Below, one piece after another: positions 1 through 8,098 of a stretch of DNA of 64,000 nt. Made by a program: the position numbers and the translations under genes. The notes under the pieces were generated by a model, which saw nothing but the letters and a program-made list of their open reading frames with translations, did no database searches and had not been told where the DNA came from. The stretch is from Exiguobacterium sp018617385 (lineage in GTDB: Bacteria > Bacillota > Bacilli > Exiguobacteriales > Exiguobacteriaceae), in contig NZ_JACSKA010000002.1 in assembly GCF_018617385.1 (NCBI RefSeq), positions 62,001 through 126,000 on the forward strand, given 5' to 3'. The number at the start of each line of letters is the position of its first letter. Positions within the stretch are counted from its first letter, which is position 1.

Positions 1-110
1 GGCGCCCCGACTCCTTCAGGAAAGCAATCCGACGGAGACCCAGCAGCGACCTAGGTCGCGATGCGGCTCCGGGATTGCCTGAGGAAAGCGTGGGCGCCGG
101 AAGGACGAGT
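1..110. repeat. GC-rich structured interspersed element
   Basis: No ORF fits. The segment folds as nested inverted repeats: GGCGCC at 1-6 pairs with 93-98, GCAATCC at 24-30 with GGATTGC at 72-78, and an inner hairpin GCGAC/GTCGC sits at 46-59. The order GACTCC..GGAAAGC..GAGACCC..GGCTCC..GAGGAAAGCG resembles, from memory, a roughly 100-nt repeat scattered between genes in many Bacillales genomes. Its function is unknown to me. It may begin before the window. Confidence 0.55.
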
Positions 111-139
111 TCGAACATGTTATTTGTCAACAAGCTGAA

Positions 140-163
140 GCGAAGGAGTCCCTTCGCTTTTTT
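140..163 (+). terminator. Intrinsic terminator
   Basis: A 7-bp stem GCGAAGG/CCTTCGC with a 4-nt loop is followed by six T. It points to a rightward transcript entering from outside the window or to transcription of the 1-110 element. Read leftward it lacks a good U-run. Confidence 0.7.
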
Positions 164-629
164 ACATATGGTCATGGTGATGGTGGTGGATATCATGATG
201 ACTCGATGAAGAAGAACGTCGACGTGGTGGTGCCTCATCCGCAAATTTTTCTCCGTCTAAAATCCCAAGACGCTTATATTGACGATCGACCCGCTCTTTC
301 GTCTCTTCGCGAACAGCGCCAGACTCCATCACCAATTGATAGCATCCGAGCGCGACACGGAACGGCTCCATGCGTGTCCGTTCAATCGAGAAGGAATCGA
401 TGCCCCGTAAATAGTCTGCTAAGCGCTCAGCCGTATCGTCGGTCGGGTCATCGGCGAGCTGCGAGGCGAATTGTTGTAAGTCCTTCAATGTATTTGATGT
501 TTTAGAGTAACTTCGACTTGATTTGATGACACCAAATGCGATAAGTCCAACAATGGTGAAAAACATGAGTGGAAAGAATAAATTGATGATCGTGAAAAAT
601 GGGTCCGCCCCAAATTCTAAAGTAGACAT
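162..629 (-). CDS. Membrane-anchored protein with histidine-rich C-terminus
   Basis: Not recognised as a named family. The start at 629 (MSTLEFGAD) is preceded by an AAGGGGGAA ribosome site, so the in-frame upstream ATG is rejected. Residues about 13-35 form one hydrophobic segment; the rest is polar and predicted helical. The tail is arginine- and serine-rich (PPRRRSSSSS) and ends in a cluster HHDIHHHHHDHM. Such tails bind divalent metals in other proteins, but nothing else here supports a metal role. It stands alone, convergent with the terminator at 140-163. Function unknown. Confidence 0.7.
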   Translation of the reverse strand: MSTLEFGADPFFTIINLFFPLMFFTIVGLIAFGVIKSSRSYSKTSNTLKDLQQFASQLADDPTDDTAERLADYLRGIDSFSIERTRMEPFRVALGCYQLVMESGAVREETKERVDRQYKRLGILDGEKFADEAPPRRRSSSSSHHDIHHHHHDHM

Positions 630-682
630 TTCAAATTCCCCCTTTTCTTTATGTACGTTCATTCAGTCGAATCGGTTTCATC

Positions 683-708
683 AAAAAACCGCGATCACAC
701 GACCGCGG
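683..708 (-). terminator. Terminator after the GNAT gene
   Basis: On the minus strand an 8-bp stem (CCGCGGTC/GATCGCGG, one G-U pair) with GTGT loop is followed by six U, just beyond the stop codon at 716. Confidence 0.8.
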
Positions 709-715
709 CATCGAT

Positions 716-1174
716 TCAACTGTTCAGTTGTTTCTCCATCATGATGCGCGGCTCGCCATCTTCTGTGTAAGCGCCCATGATGTCATATCCGCAAAGGAGG
801 TTCAAAATGATGACCCCTTTGTTCGTATTGCGTGCTTTCGTCCGAATCGAATGGAACCCTTGCGCTTCGACCCATTCGAGTTGCGTGTCCATCAGCTTGC
901 GACCGATGCCATGCTTTTGGAAGTCCGGGTGTACGCCGCCCGCCCAGCTATAAAACCGATAAGGCTCCGCCTCATAACCAATTTTAAAGCCGACCAGTTG
1001 TTCTTCCGAAAAGGCTAGGAGCACTAACGGATTGGCGTGCCGATACAGACGCTCTTTAAATCGCAACTGATCGAGGTCACCATATAACGTGCGATACAGT
1101 CGGAAAAAGTCCTCTTCAAAATCCTTAAAGTTGTTCGTCACATCTTTTACGATAAATGAACTCGTCGTACTCAT
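716..1174 (-). CDS. GNAT family N-acetyltransferase
   Basis: A single GNAT domain fills the 152-residue protein. The acetyl-CoA binding signature QKHGIG is at residues 86-91, preceded by the usual strand AGGVHPDF; a C-terminal NLLCGYDIMG segment matches the end of GNAT folds. The acyl acceptor cannot be told from sequence. ATG at 1174 is chosen because GAAAGGGG lies 8 nt upstream; the longer open frame extends into the trmH gene without initiation signals. It lies 58 nt downstream of trmH on the same strand and shares its terminator, so the two are probably cotranscribed. Confidence 0.85.
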   Translation of the reverse strand: MSTTSSFIVKDVTNNFKDFEEDFFRLYRTLYGDLDQLRFKERLYRHANPLVLLAFSEEQLVGFKIGYEAEPYRFYSWAGGVHPDFQKHGIGRKLMDTQLEWVEAQGFHSIRTKARNTNKGVIILNLLCGYDIMGAYTEDGEPRIMMEKQLNS

Positions 1175-1232
1175 CGTGCCATCCCCTTTCAGTTTCTGGA
1201 CAAAGATTCCGTACGTCTGTTCATTTCGCCGT

Positions 1233-1997
1233 TCATTCTGAATTTCCTGTTTCCCGTTCAAAAGCCGTGACACCTTTTTGTTTATACAGTCCGAGCGTAC
1301 GCTTCGGCAAGCTCTTGACCATCCAGTCTTTGAAGATGCGCGCTTGATCTTCGACAGGAAGCTCGTAGCCATCCGTCACGATATGTCGTGACCGTGTCGT
1401 GACATCGTACAAGGAAATCGCCGCCGCCACGGAGATGTTCAAACTCTGCACATACCCTTGCATCGGAATAACAAAGTTCCCGTCCGCCTTATGGAGTGCT
1501 GTTTCCGAGACACCACTATGTTCATTCCCGAATAGAAGAACGGTCGGCTTCGACACATCCACTTCTTCGAGCGGAATCGCTTCCTCACTCAATGCCGTCG
1601 CATATACTTGATAACCGTCTTCTTTTAAAGCGTCAATCGCCTCTTCAATGGAGCCATGCTCCACGACGTCCACCCAGCGGTCGGCACTCTTGGCGATAAT
1701 CGAGTTCGGTTTGAACTTTGCCCGTCCTTCGACGACGTGCAACGTTTGTACCCCGAACGCATCGGCTGAACGCAACACGGCGGATTGGTTGTGCGGATCG
1801 TCCACACCTTCCGTCAAAATCGTGATATGGTTCGTTCGTGTATTCAACACTTCATACATCCGTTTAATGCGGTCTGGCATGAGCATCTCATATAGAGGAA
1901 GATCGTCCTCCTGCAATACACCCTTCTGCAATAACTCTTCTTTTAATTCAATCTGCTCGTCCTTCGTCAAAGCAGATGTGGTCTGTCTCCAACCCAT
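1233..1997 (-). CDS. trmH: TrmH-family tRNA/rRNA 2'-O-ribose methyltransferase
   Basis: A 254-residue SPOUT-class methyltransferase using S-adenosylmethionine. All three family motifs are present: motif 1 around residues 68-80 (PHNQSAVLRSADA, with the conserved Asn and Arg), motif 2 at 156-162 (FGNEHSG) and the knotted motif 3 at 177-191 (IPMQGYVQSLNISVA). The motif 3 wording is closest to TrmH, which makes Gm18 in tRNA, although the paralogues RlmB and TrmL share it. ATG at 1997 follows AGGGAG by 8 nt; an in-frame TTG at 2015 lacks a site. First gene of a probable two-gene unit with the GNAT gene. Confidence 0.85.
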   Translation of the reverse strand: MGWRQTTSALTKDEQIELKEELLQKGVLQEDDLPLYEMLMPDRIKRMYEVLNTRTNHITILTEGVDDPHNQSAVLRSADAFGVQTLHVVEGRAKFKPNSIIAKSADRWVDVVEHGSIEEAIDALKEDGYQVYATALSEEAIPLEEVDVSKPTVLLFGNEHSGVSETALHKADGNFVIPMQGYVQSLNISVAAAISLYDVTTRSRHIVTDGYELPVEDQARIFKDWMVKSLPKRTLGLYKQKGVTAFERETGNSE

Positions 1998-2106
1998 CTT
2001 TCTCGCTCCCTTCAACCTATCATATTGTAGCTAGATTCGATTCGACTGACAAGTTCGCCTGATATCTACCCTTCACACTTCAAAAAATGAAAACAAATGA
2101 AAATAG

Positions 2107-2164
2107 CGAAAACGGTTGCATGAATTTATGCAATCGATTACAATCATTTATGCAAGCGATTGCA
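2107..2164 (+). promoter_or_regulatory. Promoter with three LacI/CcpA-type operators at 22-bp spacing
   Basis: Three 14-bp operator-like sites start at 2107 (CGAAAACGGTTGCA), 2129 (TGCAATCGATTACA) and 2151 (TGCAAGCGATTGCA). Each has a central CG and a TGCAA half-site, and starts are exactly 22 bp apart, about two helical turns. A promoter TTGCAT (2116-2121), 17-nt spacer, TACAAT (2139-2144) is embedded, so the sites cover the -35, the -10 and the expected start. The half-site suits a MalR-like LacI-family repressor and/or CcpA. Confidence 0.7.
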
Positions 2165-2219
2165 CTATTGGCAAACACAAAAATAGATAAAACTCCCTCA
2201 CAGGAAGGAAGCGTATAGC

Positions 2220-3848
2220 ATGAAACAATTGATCTCATTCGATTTCTGGCAAAAACTCGGTAAGGCCTTGATGGTCGTCATCGCCGTTATGCCAGCTGCC
2301 GGCTTGATGATTTCCATCGGTAAATTGATTGGAATGTCAGCCGGAGATGTCGGTATTTTATTAACAACAGCTCGCATCATTGAAGATTTAGGTTGGGGCA
2401 TCATCGTCAACTTACATATCCTCTTCGCAGTCGCGATTGGTGGTTCGTGGGCAAAAGATCGTGCAGGTGGTGCGTTCGCAGCACTTCTCGCCTTCATCTT
2501 GATCAACCGTGTCACAGGTGCCATCTTCGGTGTTAACGGTGCCATGCTTCAAGATCCGGAAGCGACAATCGAGTCACTCTTCGGTGCGAACCTTGTCGTC
2601 GCTGACTACTTCACATCTGTACTCGGCTCACCTGCCCTCAACATGGGTGTGTTCGTCGGGATCATCGCCGGTTTCCTCGGTGGTGCACTATACAACCGTT
2701 TCTACAACTTCAACAAGTTACCGAACGCCCTCTCGTTCTTCAACGGGAAGCGCTTCGTACCATTCGTCGTCATCCTCGGTTCAGTCGTTGCTGCCATCGT
2801 TCTATCGATTGTATGGCCAACCATCCAAGGGGCGCTCAACAGCTTTGGTGAATGGATTGCCACATCACGTAACACGGCGCCTGTCCTCGCCCCGTTCATT
2901 TACGGTGCGCTCGAACGTCTCCTCTTGCCGTTCGGTTTACACCACATGCTCACGGTACCAATGAACTACACGGAGCTCGGTGGAACGTACACGATTTTAA
3001 CTGGCGCGACAGCTGGATCGGTTGTTGCCGGTCAAGACCCGCTCTGGTTGGCATGGGTAACGGACCTCGTCAACTTGCGTGCTGCTGGTGATACGGCTGC
3101 GTACAATGCCCTTCTCGCTGATGTCGTTCCGGCCCGCTTCAAAGTCGGTCAAGTCATCTTGTCATTCGCTGCATTGATTGGTGCCGCATATGCGATGTAC
3201 CGCAACGTCGATGCGGATAAGAAAGCACAATACAAGCCGATGTTCTTGTCAGCTGGACTCGCTGTCTTCTTGACAGGTGTCACAGAACCGATCGAATTCA
3301 TGTTCATGTTCGTCGCACCAGTCCTTTATGTGGTGTACGCGCTCATGGCCGGCGCTGCCTTCGCATTGGCAGATATCATCGACCTACGCGTCCACGCTTT
3401 CGGTGCAATCGAACTCTTGACGCGCATTCCGATGATCGTCAAAGCAGGACTTCTTCAAGACTTGATCAACTTCGTGCTCGTCTCTGTCGTGTTCTTCTTC
3501 CTCAACTTTGGTGTCTTCAACTTCTTCATTAAGAAGATGAACTTGCCGACACCTGGACGTAACGGGAACTACATGGAAGAAACGACAGAAAAATCATCCG
3601 TTACAGGTAACGAACAAGTCATGGGGATTATCGCACTTCTCGGTGGGGAAGAAAACATTGAGGATGTCGATGCATGTATGACGCGTCTTCGTGTGACCGT
3701 GAAAGATGTTACACTCGTCTCTGACGAACAAGAATGGAAGAAAAATGGCGCCATGGGTCTTATCGTGAAAGACCGTGGAGTCCAAGCCATCTATGGCCCG
3801 AAAGCCGACGTATTGAAATCAGACATTCAAGACGTCATCGGTGCATAA
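2220..3848 (+). CDS. PTS alpha-glucoside-type transporter, EIICB
   Basis: Phosphotransferase permease of the glucose superfamily, 542 residues. The N-terminal EIIC domain (about 1-450) is a run of hydrophobic helices and includes the family motif TEPIEFMFMF. The C-terminal EIIB domain (about 465-542) carries the phosphorylated cysteine, Cys486, in DACMTRLRV. There is no EIIA domain, so phosphate must come from a EIIA encoded elsewhere. The sequence resembles the alpha-glucoside (maltose, maltulose, isomaltose) EIIBC group best. Expression is probably controlled by the operator array at 2107-2164. The oligo-1,6-glucosidase at 38402-40051 may use the imported sugar. No hydrolase is adjacent, which is unusual for this family. 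Confidence 0.85.
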   Translation: MKQLISFDFWQKLGKALMVVIAVMPAAGLMISIGKLIGMSAGDVGILLTTARIIEDLGWGIIVNLHILFAVAIGGSWAKDRAGGAFAALLAFILINRVTGAIFGVNGAMLQDPEATIESLFGANLVVADYFTSVLGSPALNMGVFVGIIAGFLGGALYNRFYNFNKLPNALSFFNGKRFVPFVVILGSVVAAIVLSIVWPTIQGALNSFGEWIATSRNTAPVLAPFIYGALERLLLPFGLHHMLTVPMNYTELGGTYTILTGATAGSVVAGQDPLWLAWVTDLVNLRAAGDTAAYNALLADVVPARFKVGQVILSFAALIGAAYAMYRNVDADKKAQYKPMFLSAGLAVFLTGVTEPIEFMFMFVAPVLYVVYALMAGAAFALADIIDLRVHAFGAIELLTRIPMIVKAGLLQDLINFVLVSVVFFFLNFGVFNFFIKKMNLPTPGRNGNYMEETTEKSSVTGNEQVMGIIALLGGEENIEDVDACMTRLRVTVKDVTLVSDEQEWKKNGAMGLIVKDRGVQAIYGPKADVLKSDIQDVIGA

Positions 3849-3854
3849 TCTACT

Positions 3855-3883
3855 GGCCAACTCGCTCGAGAGTTGGCCTTTTT
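3855..3883 (+). terminator. Terminator between the PTS and EEP genes
   Basis: A 9-bp stem GGCCAACTC/GAGTTGGCC with 6-nt loop is followed by TTTTT. The ribosome site of the next gene (AAAGGAGG) begins only a few nucleotides later, so the second gene relies on read-through or a promoter I cannot see. Confidence 0.85.
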
Positions 3884-3899
3884 CTAAAGGAGGACTATC

Positions 3900-4691
3900 G
3901 TGAATATTTTAACGCTCAATTGTCATGCCTGGTTAGAAGACCGCCAACAAGAGAAAATCGATGCGATTGTCGAACGTATCGCAAGCGAAGAGTATGACTT
4001 CATCGCGCTCCAAGAAGTCAATCAACATAAAGAGGCCCCCCTCATCTATGGGAACATCCGTGAGAACAACTTCGCACACGTCCTCGTCGAGCGCCTGAAA
4101 GAGTTAGATCTTCACTATCACATGATATGGGACTTTGCCCATTACGGATATGACATTTACGAGGAAGGCGTCGCCATCTTATCACGGACACCGTTTCTAT
4201 CGACCGAATCATTCTTCGTATCCAAGACGACGGACCCTGACAATTACAAGTCCCGTAAAATTGTCAAAGCCGTGATTGAAGGTCCTGAAACGCCGACGAC
4301 CGTCTACTCGTGTCACCTCGGATGGTGGCATGATGAAGAGGAGCCAGTGAAGCATCAACTCGACGAACTTCTGCGTCGCGTCGAGCATGACGACCATGCA
4401 CTCCTACTCGGTGATTTCAACAACGATGCCTTCATTCGAGGCGAAGGATACGATTACTTGATGGAGAATGGACTTCAAGACTTGTTCCATCTCGCAACGG
4501 AACGTGAAGGTGATGCGACGGTACAAGGAAAAATCGCCGGGTGGGACGAAAACAAAAAATCGCTACGCATCGACTTGATGTTGACGAACGCACCCATTCA
4601 CGTCTCCCGTCATGCCGTCGTCTTCGATGGGGAGAACGGCCCCGTCGTCTCCGACCACGCCGGTGTCGAAGCCACTGTGTTTTGGCGCTGA
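3900..4691 (+). CDS. Endonuclease/exonuclease/phosphatase (EEP) family phosphodiesterase
   Basis: A 263-residue metal-dependent phosphodiesterase of the EEP (DNase I/sphingomyelinase-like) fold. Expected catalytic elements appear in order: Asn7 in LNCHAW, Glu39 in LQEVN, the HLGWW segment, the GDFNND motif near residue 175 and the terminal SDHAG. There is no signal peptide, so it acts in the cytoplasm; the substrate is unknown. It begins with GTG at 3900 after AAAGGAGGA. The distance of 51 nt from the PTS stop codon and shared orientation suggest a functional link, perhaps with a phosphorylated sugar or lipid, but this is inference. Confidence 0.8.
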   Translation: MNILTLNCHAWLEDRQQEKIDAIVERIASEEYDFIALQEVNQHKEAPLIYGNIRENNFAHVLVERLKELDLHYHMIWDFAHYGYDIYEEGVAILSRTPFLSTESFFVSKTTDPDNYKSRKIVKAVIEGPETPTTVYSCHLGWWHDEEEPVKHQLDELLRRVEHDDHALLLGDFNNDAFIRGEGYDYLMENGLQDLFHLATEREGDATVQGKIAGWDENKKSLRIDLMLTNAPIHVSRHAVVFDGENGPVVSDHAGVEATVFWR

Positions 4692-4697
4692 TTCACC

Positions 4698-4735
4698 TTT
4701 TTCTTCCGACTTGGGAGAAAAGGGTTTTTCTTTTG
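4698..4735 (+). terminator. Probable terminator after the EEP gene
   Basis: TTTTCTTCC pairs with GGGAGAAAA across a 5-nt loop (one G-U), followed by GGG and a T-rich run TTTTTCTTTT. Weaker than the others because G residues separate the stem from the T-run. Confidence 0.5.
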
Positions 4736-4808
4736 GGGAAAATCTTGTAACGTGAGAGAAGACTGATGTCTAACTACTAATGAATGAAATAGAAAGAAGT
4801 GTTTGAAC

Positions 4809-5987
4809 ATGAAGACAAGCTCGCTCAGTCGAAGCGACTGGACTTTAGTTTTATCCCTATCCTTATTAACCTTCGTTCTCGGAACGAGTGAATTTGTCAT
4901 CGTCGGCATTTTGCCTGATATCGCAAGCGGTCTATCCATTTCCATCGCGACAGCAGGAAGTCTCGTATCGGCATTCGCCATCAGCTTTGCCGTCGGCACG
5001 CCAATCACGATGTCCTTGACGAGCCATCTTCCAAAACGTAAATTGATGCTCGGCTTGACGATTCTCTTCACCGTCCTGAACTTATTAAGCAGTCTCGCTC
5101 CCATGTATGAGTGGTTACTCGTCTTGCGCATGCTGACGGCCGTCGTCACAGGTGTCTTAATTTCGCTTGCCATGCTCGTTGCTAGCGAGAGCGTCCCTCC
5201 GGCAAAACGGGGCGTGGCCGTGTCCTTTATTTTCGGTGGATTCACAATGGCGAACGTGTTCGGGGTTCCGATCGGAACGTTCATCGGACAACAGGCAGGA
5301 TGGGAGTCCACGTTTTGGTTGACGACTCTGCTCGGTGCAGTCGCCTGGATTGCCATTTATCGTGTCTTGCCGAATCAATTGTCTCAAGAAAAAGCATCAC
5401 TTCGTGAACAAATGGCACTCCTGACGAATCCGCGTATCTTGATCGCCTTCTTGATTCCGGCGTTCGGTTTCGGGGCGACGTATGTCGTATATACGTATCT
5501 CGTGCCGATTTTAAAAGATGTCCTCGGCGTACCGGTCGCTTGGGTCAGTCCGATTTTATTCGCCTACGGATTCATCTCGATCTTCAGTAATATCGCTGCC
5601 GGAAAGATCGCCAGTCACAATCCGATCGGACGCTTACGGTTCGTCTTTCTCGTCCAGGCGTTCGTCCTGGCCGCGTTGTTCGTGACGACGTCGAATGTGA
5701 CGCTCGGTCTCCTCAATATCGCCCTCATGTCGTTCATGGCGATTTTATTGACGACATCGACTCAGATTTATTTGATTGATTTGGCGGAGAAGTTCAATCC
5801 GAACGCCAAAGGTCTCGCTTCGTCACTTATGCCCGTGGCGAGTAACGTCGGAATCGGACTTGGTTCCGCTCTTGGTGGTGTCGTCTACGCGACGAGCCCT
5901 ATCATGACGCTCGCGCTCGTCGGTGGTTTGGTCGCCCTCGTCACAGCCGGGTTGACCGCAGTCAGTTATTCACTCGATCAACGCTAA
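4809..5987 (+). CDS. MFS transporter, DHA1 (AraJ/PbuE-like) family
   Basis: A 392-residue integral membrane protein with about 12 hydrophobic helices. The opening (LTFVLGTSEFVIVGILPDI) is the hallmark of the AraJ/PbuE branch of 12-helix drug:H+ antiporters, whose members export sugars, purine bases or drugs. The substrate cannot be assigned. ATG at 4809 is preferred over the in-frame TTG at 4803 because it is better placed after GAAAGAAG. It has its own terminator at 5988-6024 and no obvious partner gene. Confidence 0.82.
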   Translation: MKTSSLSRSDWTLVLSLSLLTFVLGTSEFVIVGILPDIASGLSISIATAGSLVSAFAISFAVGTPITMSLTSHLPKRKLMLGLTILFTVLNLLSSLAPMYEWLLVLRMLTAVVTGVLISLAMLVASESVPPAKRGVAVSFIFGGFTMANVFGVPIGTFIGQQAGWESTFWLTTLLGAVAWIAIYRVLPNQLSQEKASLREQMALLTNPRILIAFLIPAFGFGATYVVYTYLVPILKDVLGVPVAWVSPILFAYGFISIFSNIAAGKIASHNPIGRLRFVFLVQAFVLAALFVTTSNVTLGLLNIALMSFMAILLTTSTQIYLIDLAEKFNPNAKGLASSLMPVASNVGIGLGSALGGVVYATSPIMTLALVGGLVALVTAGLTAVSYSLDQR

Positions 5988-6024
5988 AACGTGCGCACCT
6001 CGATGCAGGTGCGCACGTTTTTTA
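5988..6024. terminator. Bidirectional terminator
   Basis: A 13-bp stem (AACGTGCGCACCT and its complement) with loop CGATGC carries A-runs and T-runs on both flanks, serving the MFS gene (+) and the convergent hydrolase (-). Confidence 0.88.
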
Positions 6025-6726
6025 TAACCATTCGAGAATCGCCGATAGGACTTCGTCGAGTTGTTCTTTCGATGTGAGCGGACTTTCCTGATCGCCTTTT
6101 TGTGGACCATACATTCCGAAGTTGGCATGATTCCCGCCTTCGATTTGTACGAATTGACTATCGTCAGGTAGGTCGCTTCGACTCGCCTCGATGTCTTCCG
6201 GGACAGCCAATCCATCCAACTCACCCGAGATGGATAGCACGCGTAAGTCACTATCGACCATCGAGCTGATCGGATATGATGCGAGGAAAATGACACCTTC
6301 CACCGCCTCTTGATGCTCAAGCGCGTAACCCGATGCCGCCGAACCTCCGAGTGAATGACCGGCCACGACCCAGCGTTCAATCTCCGGATGTGCCTCGATG
6401 ATTGGATCGGCTGCGTCGATATCTAAAATGCCTAAGTTGAGTCGAAGCGACGGGATGGCGACGAAATACCCTTCCTCGGCTAAACGTGTTCCATAATACG
6501 CATACGCCTCTTTCTCCACTTTCGCCCCTGGATAAAGAATGATGCCGACCTCACTCGTCGTATCTCCGAACTCGAGACGGTTGTCGACCACTTTCCCCTC
6601 TTCCGCATACTGTGTCGCTTCATCGGTCGGTCCGTACGTGAACTGCGTCCAAATTAAAAAGCCTGCTACCGCAATGATTAGCAATCCTACGATTGAGAGT
6701 GCGGTCCACTTGAAGAATTTCTTCAT
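6022..6726 (-). CDS. Membrane-anchored alpha/beta hydrolase
   Basis: A 234-residue serine hydrolase. Residues about 7-27 are a hydrophobic anchor, so the catalytic part is probably outside the membrane. The nucleophile elbow GHSLGG (123-128) gives Ser125; Asp172 in SGELDG and His201 in GGNHANFG complete a plausible triad. The substrate is unknown. The first ATG of the open frame is 24 nt further upstream, but ATG at 6726 sits 8 nt after GGAGG and starts a normal MKKFF signal-anchor. Divergent from the NCS2 permease at 6800. Confidence 0.8.
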   Translation of the reverse strand: MKKFFKWTALSIVGLLIIAVAGFLIWTQFTYGPTDEATQYAEEGKVVDNRLEFGDTTSEVGIILYPGAKVEKEAYAYYGTRLAEEGYFVAIPSLRLNLGILDIDAADPIIEAHPEIERWVVAGHSLGGSAASGYALEHQEAVEGVIFLASYPISSMVDSDLRVLSISGELDGLAVPEDIEASRSDLPDDSQFVQIEGGNHANFGMYGPQKGDQESPLTSKEQLDEVLSAILEWL

Positions 6727-6799
6727 TATATAGCCTCCATTTGCATCCACTTCATCATAACGTTACACTAATAAGAAAAAGCATGATCAGGGGGACACC

Positions 6800-8065
6800 A
6801 TGACCAGAAGTAATGTAACCACGACGATTCAGTGGTTTATTTTTATTTTAGCTACAAATATTGTACCACCACTCTCTATCGCCGCCTTGTTTGAACTGTC
6901 ACCAGATGAGACGATGACCTTCATATCCCGCTCACTCTTCATCTTCGCACTCTTTAGCATCATCCAGACGTTGCTCGGCCATCGCCTCCCGATACTCGAA
7001 GGACCTGCCGGCATTTGGTGGGGTGTCTTCACCTTATACGCTTCCATCGGTCCCGCTCTATATGGAAGTCAGCAAGAGACGCTGCAGGCACTCGGATTTA
7101 TGCTGTTTTTGAGCGGAATCCTCGGTGTGTTGTTGACCGTCACCGGCATCTTAAGACGCATGCTCGCCCTGTTTACACCGCAAGTGCTCGGCGTCTATAT
7201 GATTTTGCTCGTCCTTCAATTGTCAGGGGCTGTCATTAAAGGTGGCTTTGGAGTGACGGAAGACGGAATCAATATTGTTCAGGCCGTGGCGACGGCTGGG
7301 CTCGTCTTGTTCGCACTCACGCTCGAGCAAAGTCGCTTTAAACAATATGGACTCGTCATGACGCTATTCGTCGGGTTCGGCTTGTTCCATTTACTCGACC
7401 TTGGAAATCCAATCGTTCGTTCGGAATCCTTCTTCCTCGTACCGGAACTTCTTCCGTTCGGAAATTGGGTGTGGGATTGGAACTTGTTGCCGACGGCTTT
7501 CGTCATCACCCTACTTCTCATGACGAACGTCCTTGCGAACATCAAGTTGATTGAGCGCATCGTCAGTTCTCGCGAAAAACGAGAAATCAAAGGAAACGTT
7601 CCCGCATCAGGTGTCACCAGTGGCGTCAGTCAAATCGTGGCTGGTCTGTTCGGTACACCGGGCCCTGTCGCCATCTCCGGGACAGCTGGTTTCCTCTCTT
7701 CGACGGAGAGCGTCCAGCGTGCCCCTCATTTGGTTGCCCACGCCCTCATGATGGGGTTAGCACTCATCGGTCCGTTCGTCTCGTTGATAGCGAGCATCCC
7801 CGCCGCTGTCGGTTATGCGATTGTGACTCCGCTTATCGCGACGATGATCATCATCGGAATCAATGAGGCCGCCTTTGAATTAAAACAATCGACAGCATCC
7901 CTCACGGTCGGGCTCCCGCTCGTCATCGGTGCCGGGGCGATGTTATTACCACCCGGTTCAATGAATGACCTGCCACCGCTTCTTGCGACCGTCTTCTCTA
8001 ACGGGCTTGTTCTCGGAACAATCGTCGCCTTAACGACTGCCATCTTAAGTAAAATCAAGGATTGA
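6800..8065 (+). CDS. NCS2-type nucleobase permease
   Basis: A 421-residue polytopic protein of the nucleobase-ascorbate/uracil-xanthine permease family, with about 12-14 hydrophobic segments and the GTPGPVAISGTAGF region typical of NCS2 carriers. It diverges from PbuX and PbuG in this window. Uracil, xanthine or uric acid are all possible substrates. The start follows AGGGGGA by 6 nt. No riboswitch or PurR box is visible in the 73-nt upstream gap, so it is probably not under the same control as the other two purine carriers here. Confidence 0.78.
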   Translation: MTRSNVTTTIQWFIFILATNIVPPLSIAALFELSPDETMTFISRSLFIFALFSIIQTLLGHRLPILEGPAGIWWGVFTLYASIGPALYGSQQETLQALGFMLFLSGILGVLLTVTGILRRMLALFTPQVLGVYMILLVLQLSGAVIKGGFGVTEDGINIVQAVATAGLVLFALTLEQSRFKQYGLVMTLFVGFGLFHLLDLGNPIVRSESFFLVPELLPFGNWVWDWNLLPTAFVITLLLMTNVLANIKLIERIVSSREKREIKGNVPASGVTSGVSQIVAGLFGTPGPVAISGTAGFLSSTESVQRAPHLVAHALMMGLALIGPFVSLIASIPAAVGYAIVTPLIATMIIIGINEAAFELKQSTASLTVGLPLVIGAGAMLLPPGSMNDLPPLLATVFSNGLVLGTIVALTTAILSKIKD

Positions 8066-8098
8066 AAAAAAGAACTGGCCATATTGGTCAGTTCTTTT
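8066..8098. terminator. Bidirectional terminator
   Basis: AAAGAACTGGCC pairs with GGTCAGTTCTTT around a 5-nt loop, with an A-run on the left and TTTT on the right; serves the NCS2 permease (+) and the RDD gene (-). Confidence 0.85.

Noticed and set aside
2198..2545. Minus-strand ORF of 115 codons opposite the PTS gene
   Set aside because: Mirror of a real coding region with synonymous bias from the plus strand; no ribosome site and low-complexity translation.
4610..5356. 248-codon minus-strand ORF opposite the EEP and MFS genes
   Set aside because: Long only because of the base composition of two forward genes; no start signals, and it crosses their intergenic region and terminator.
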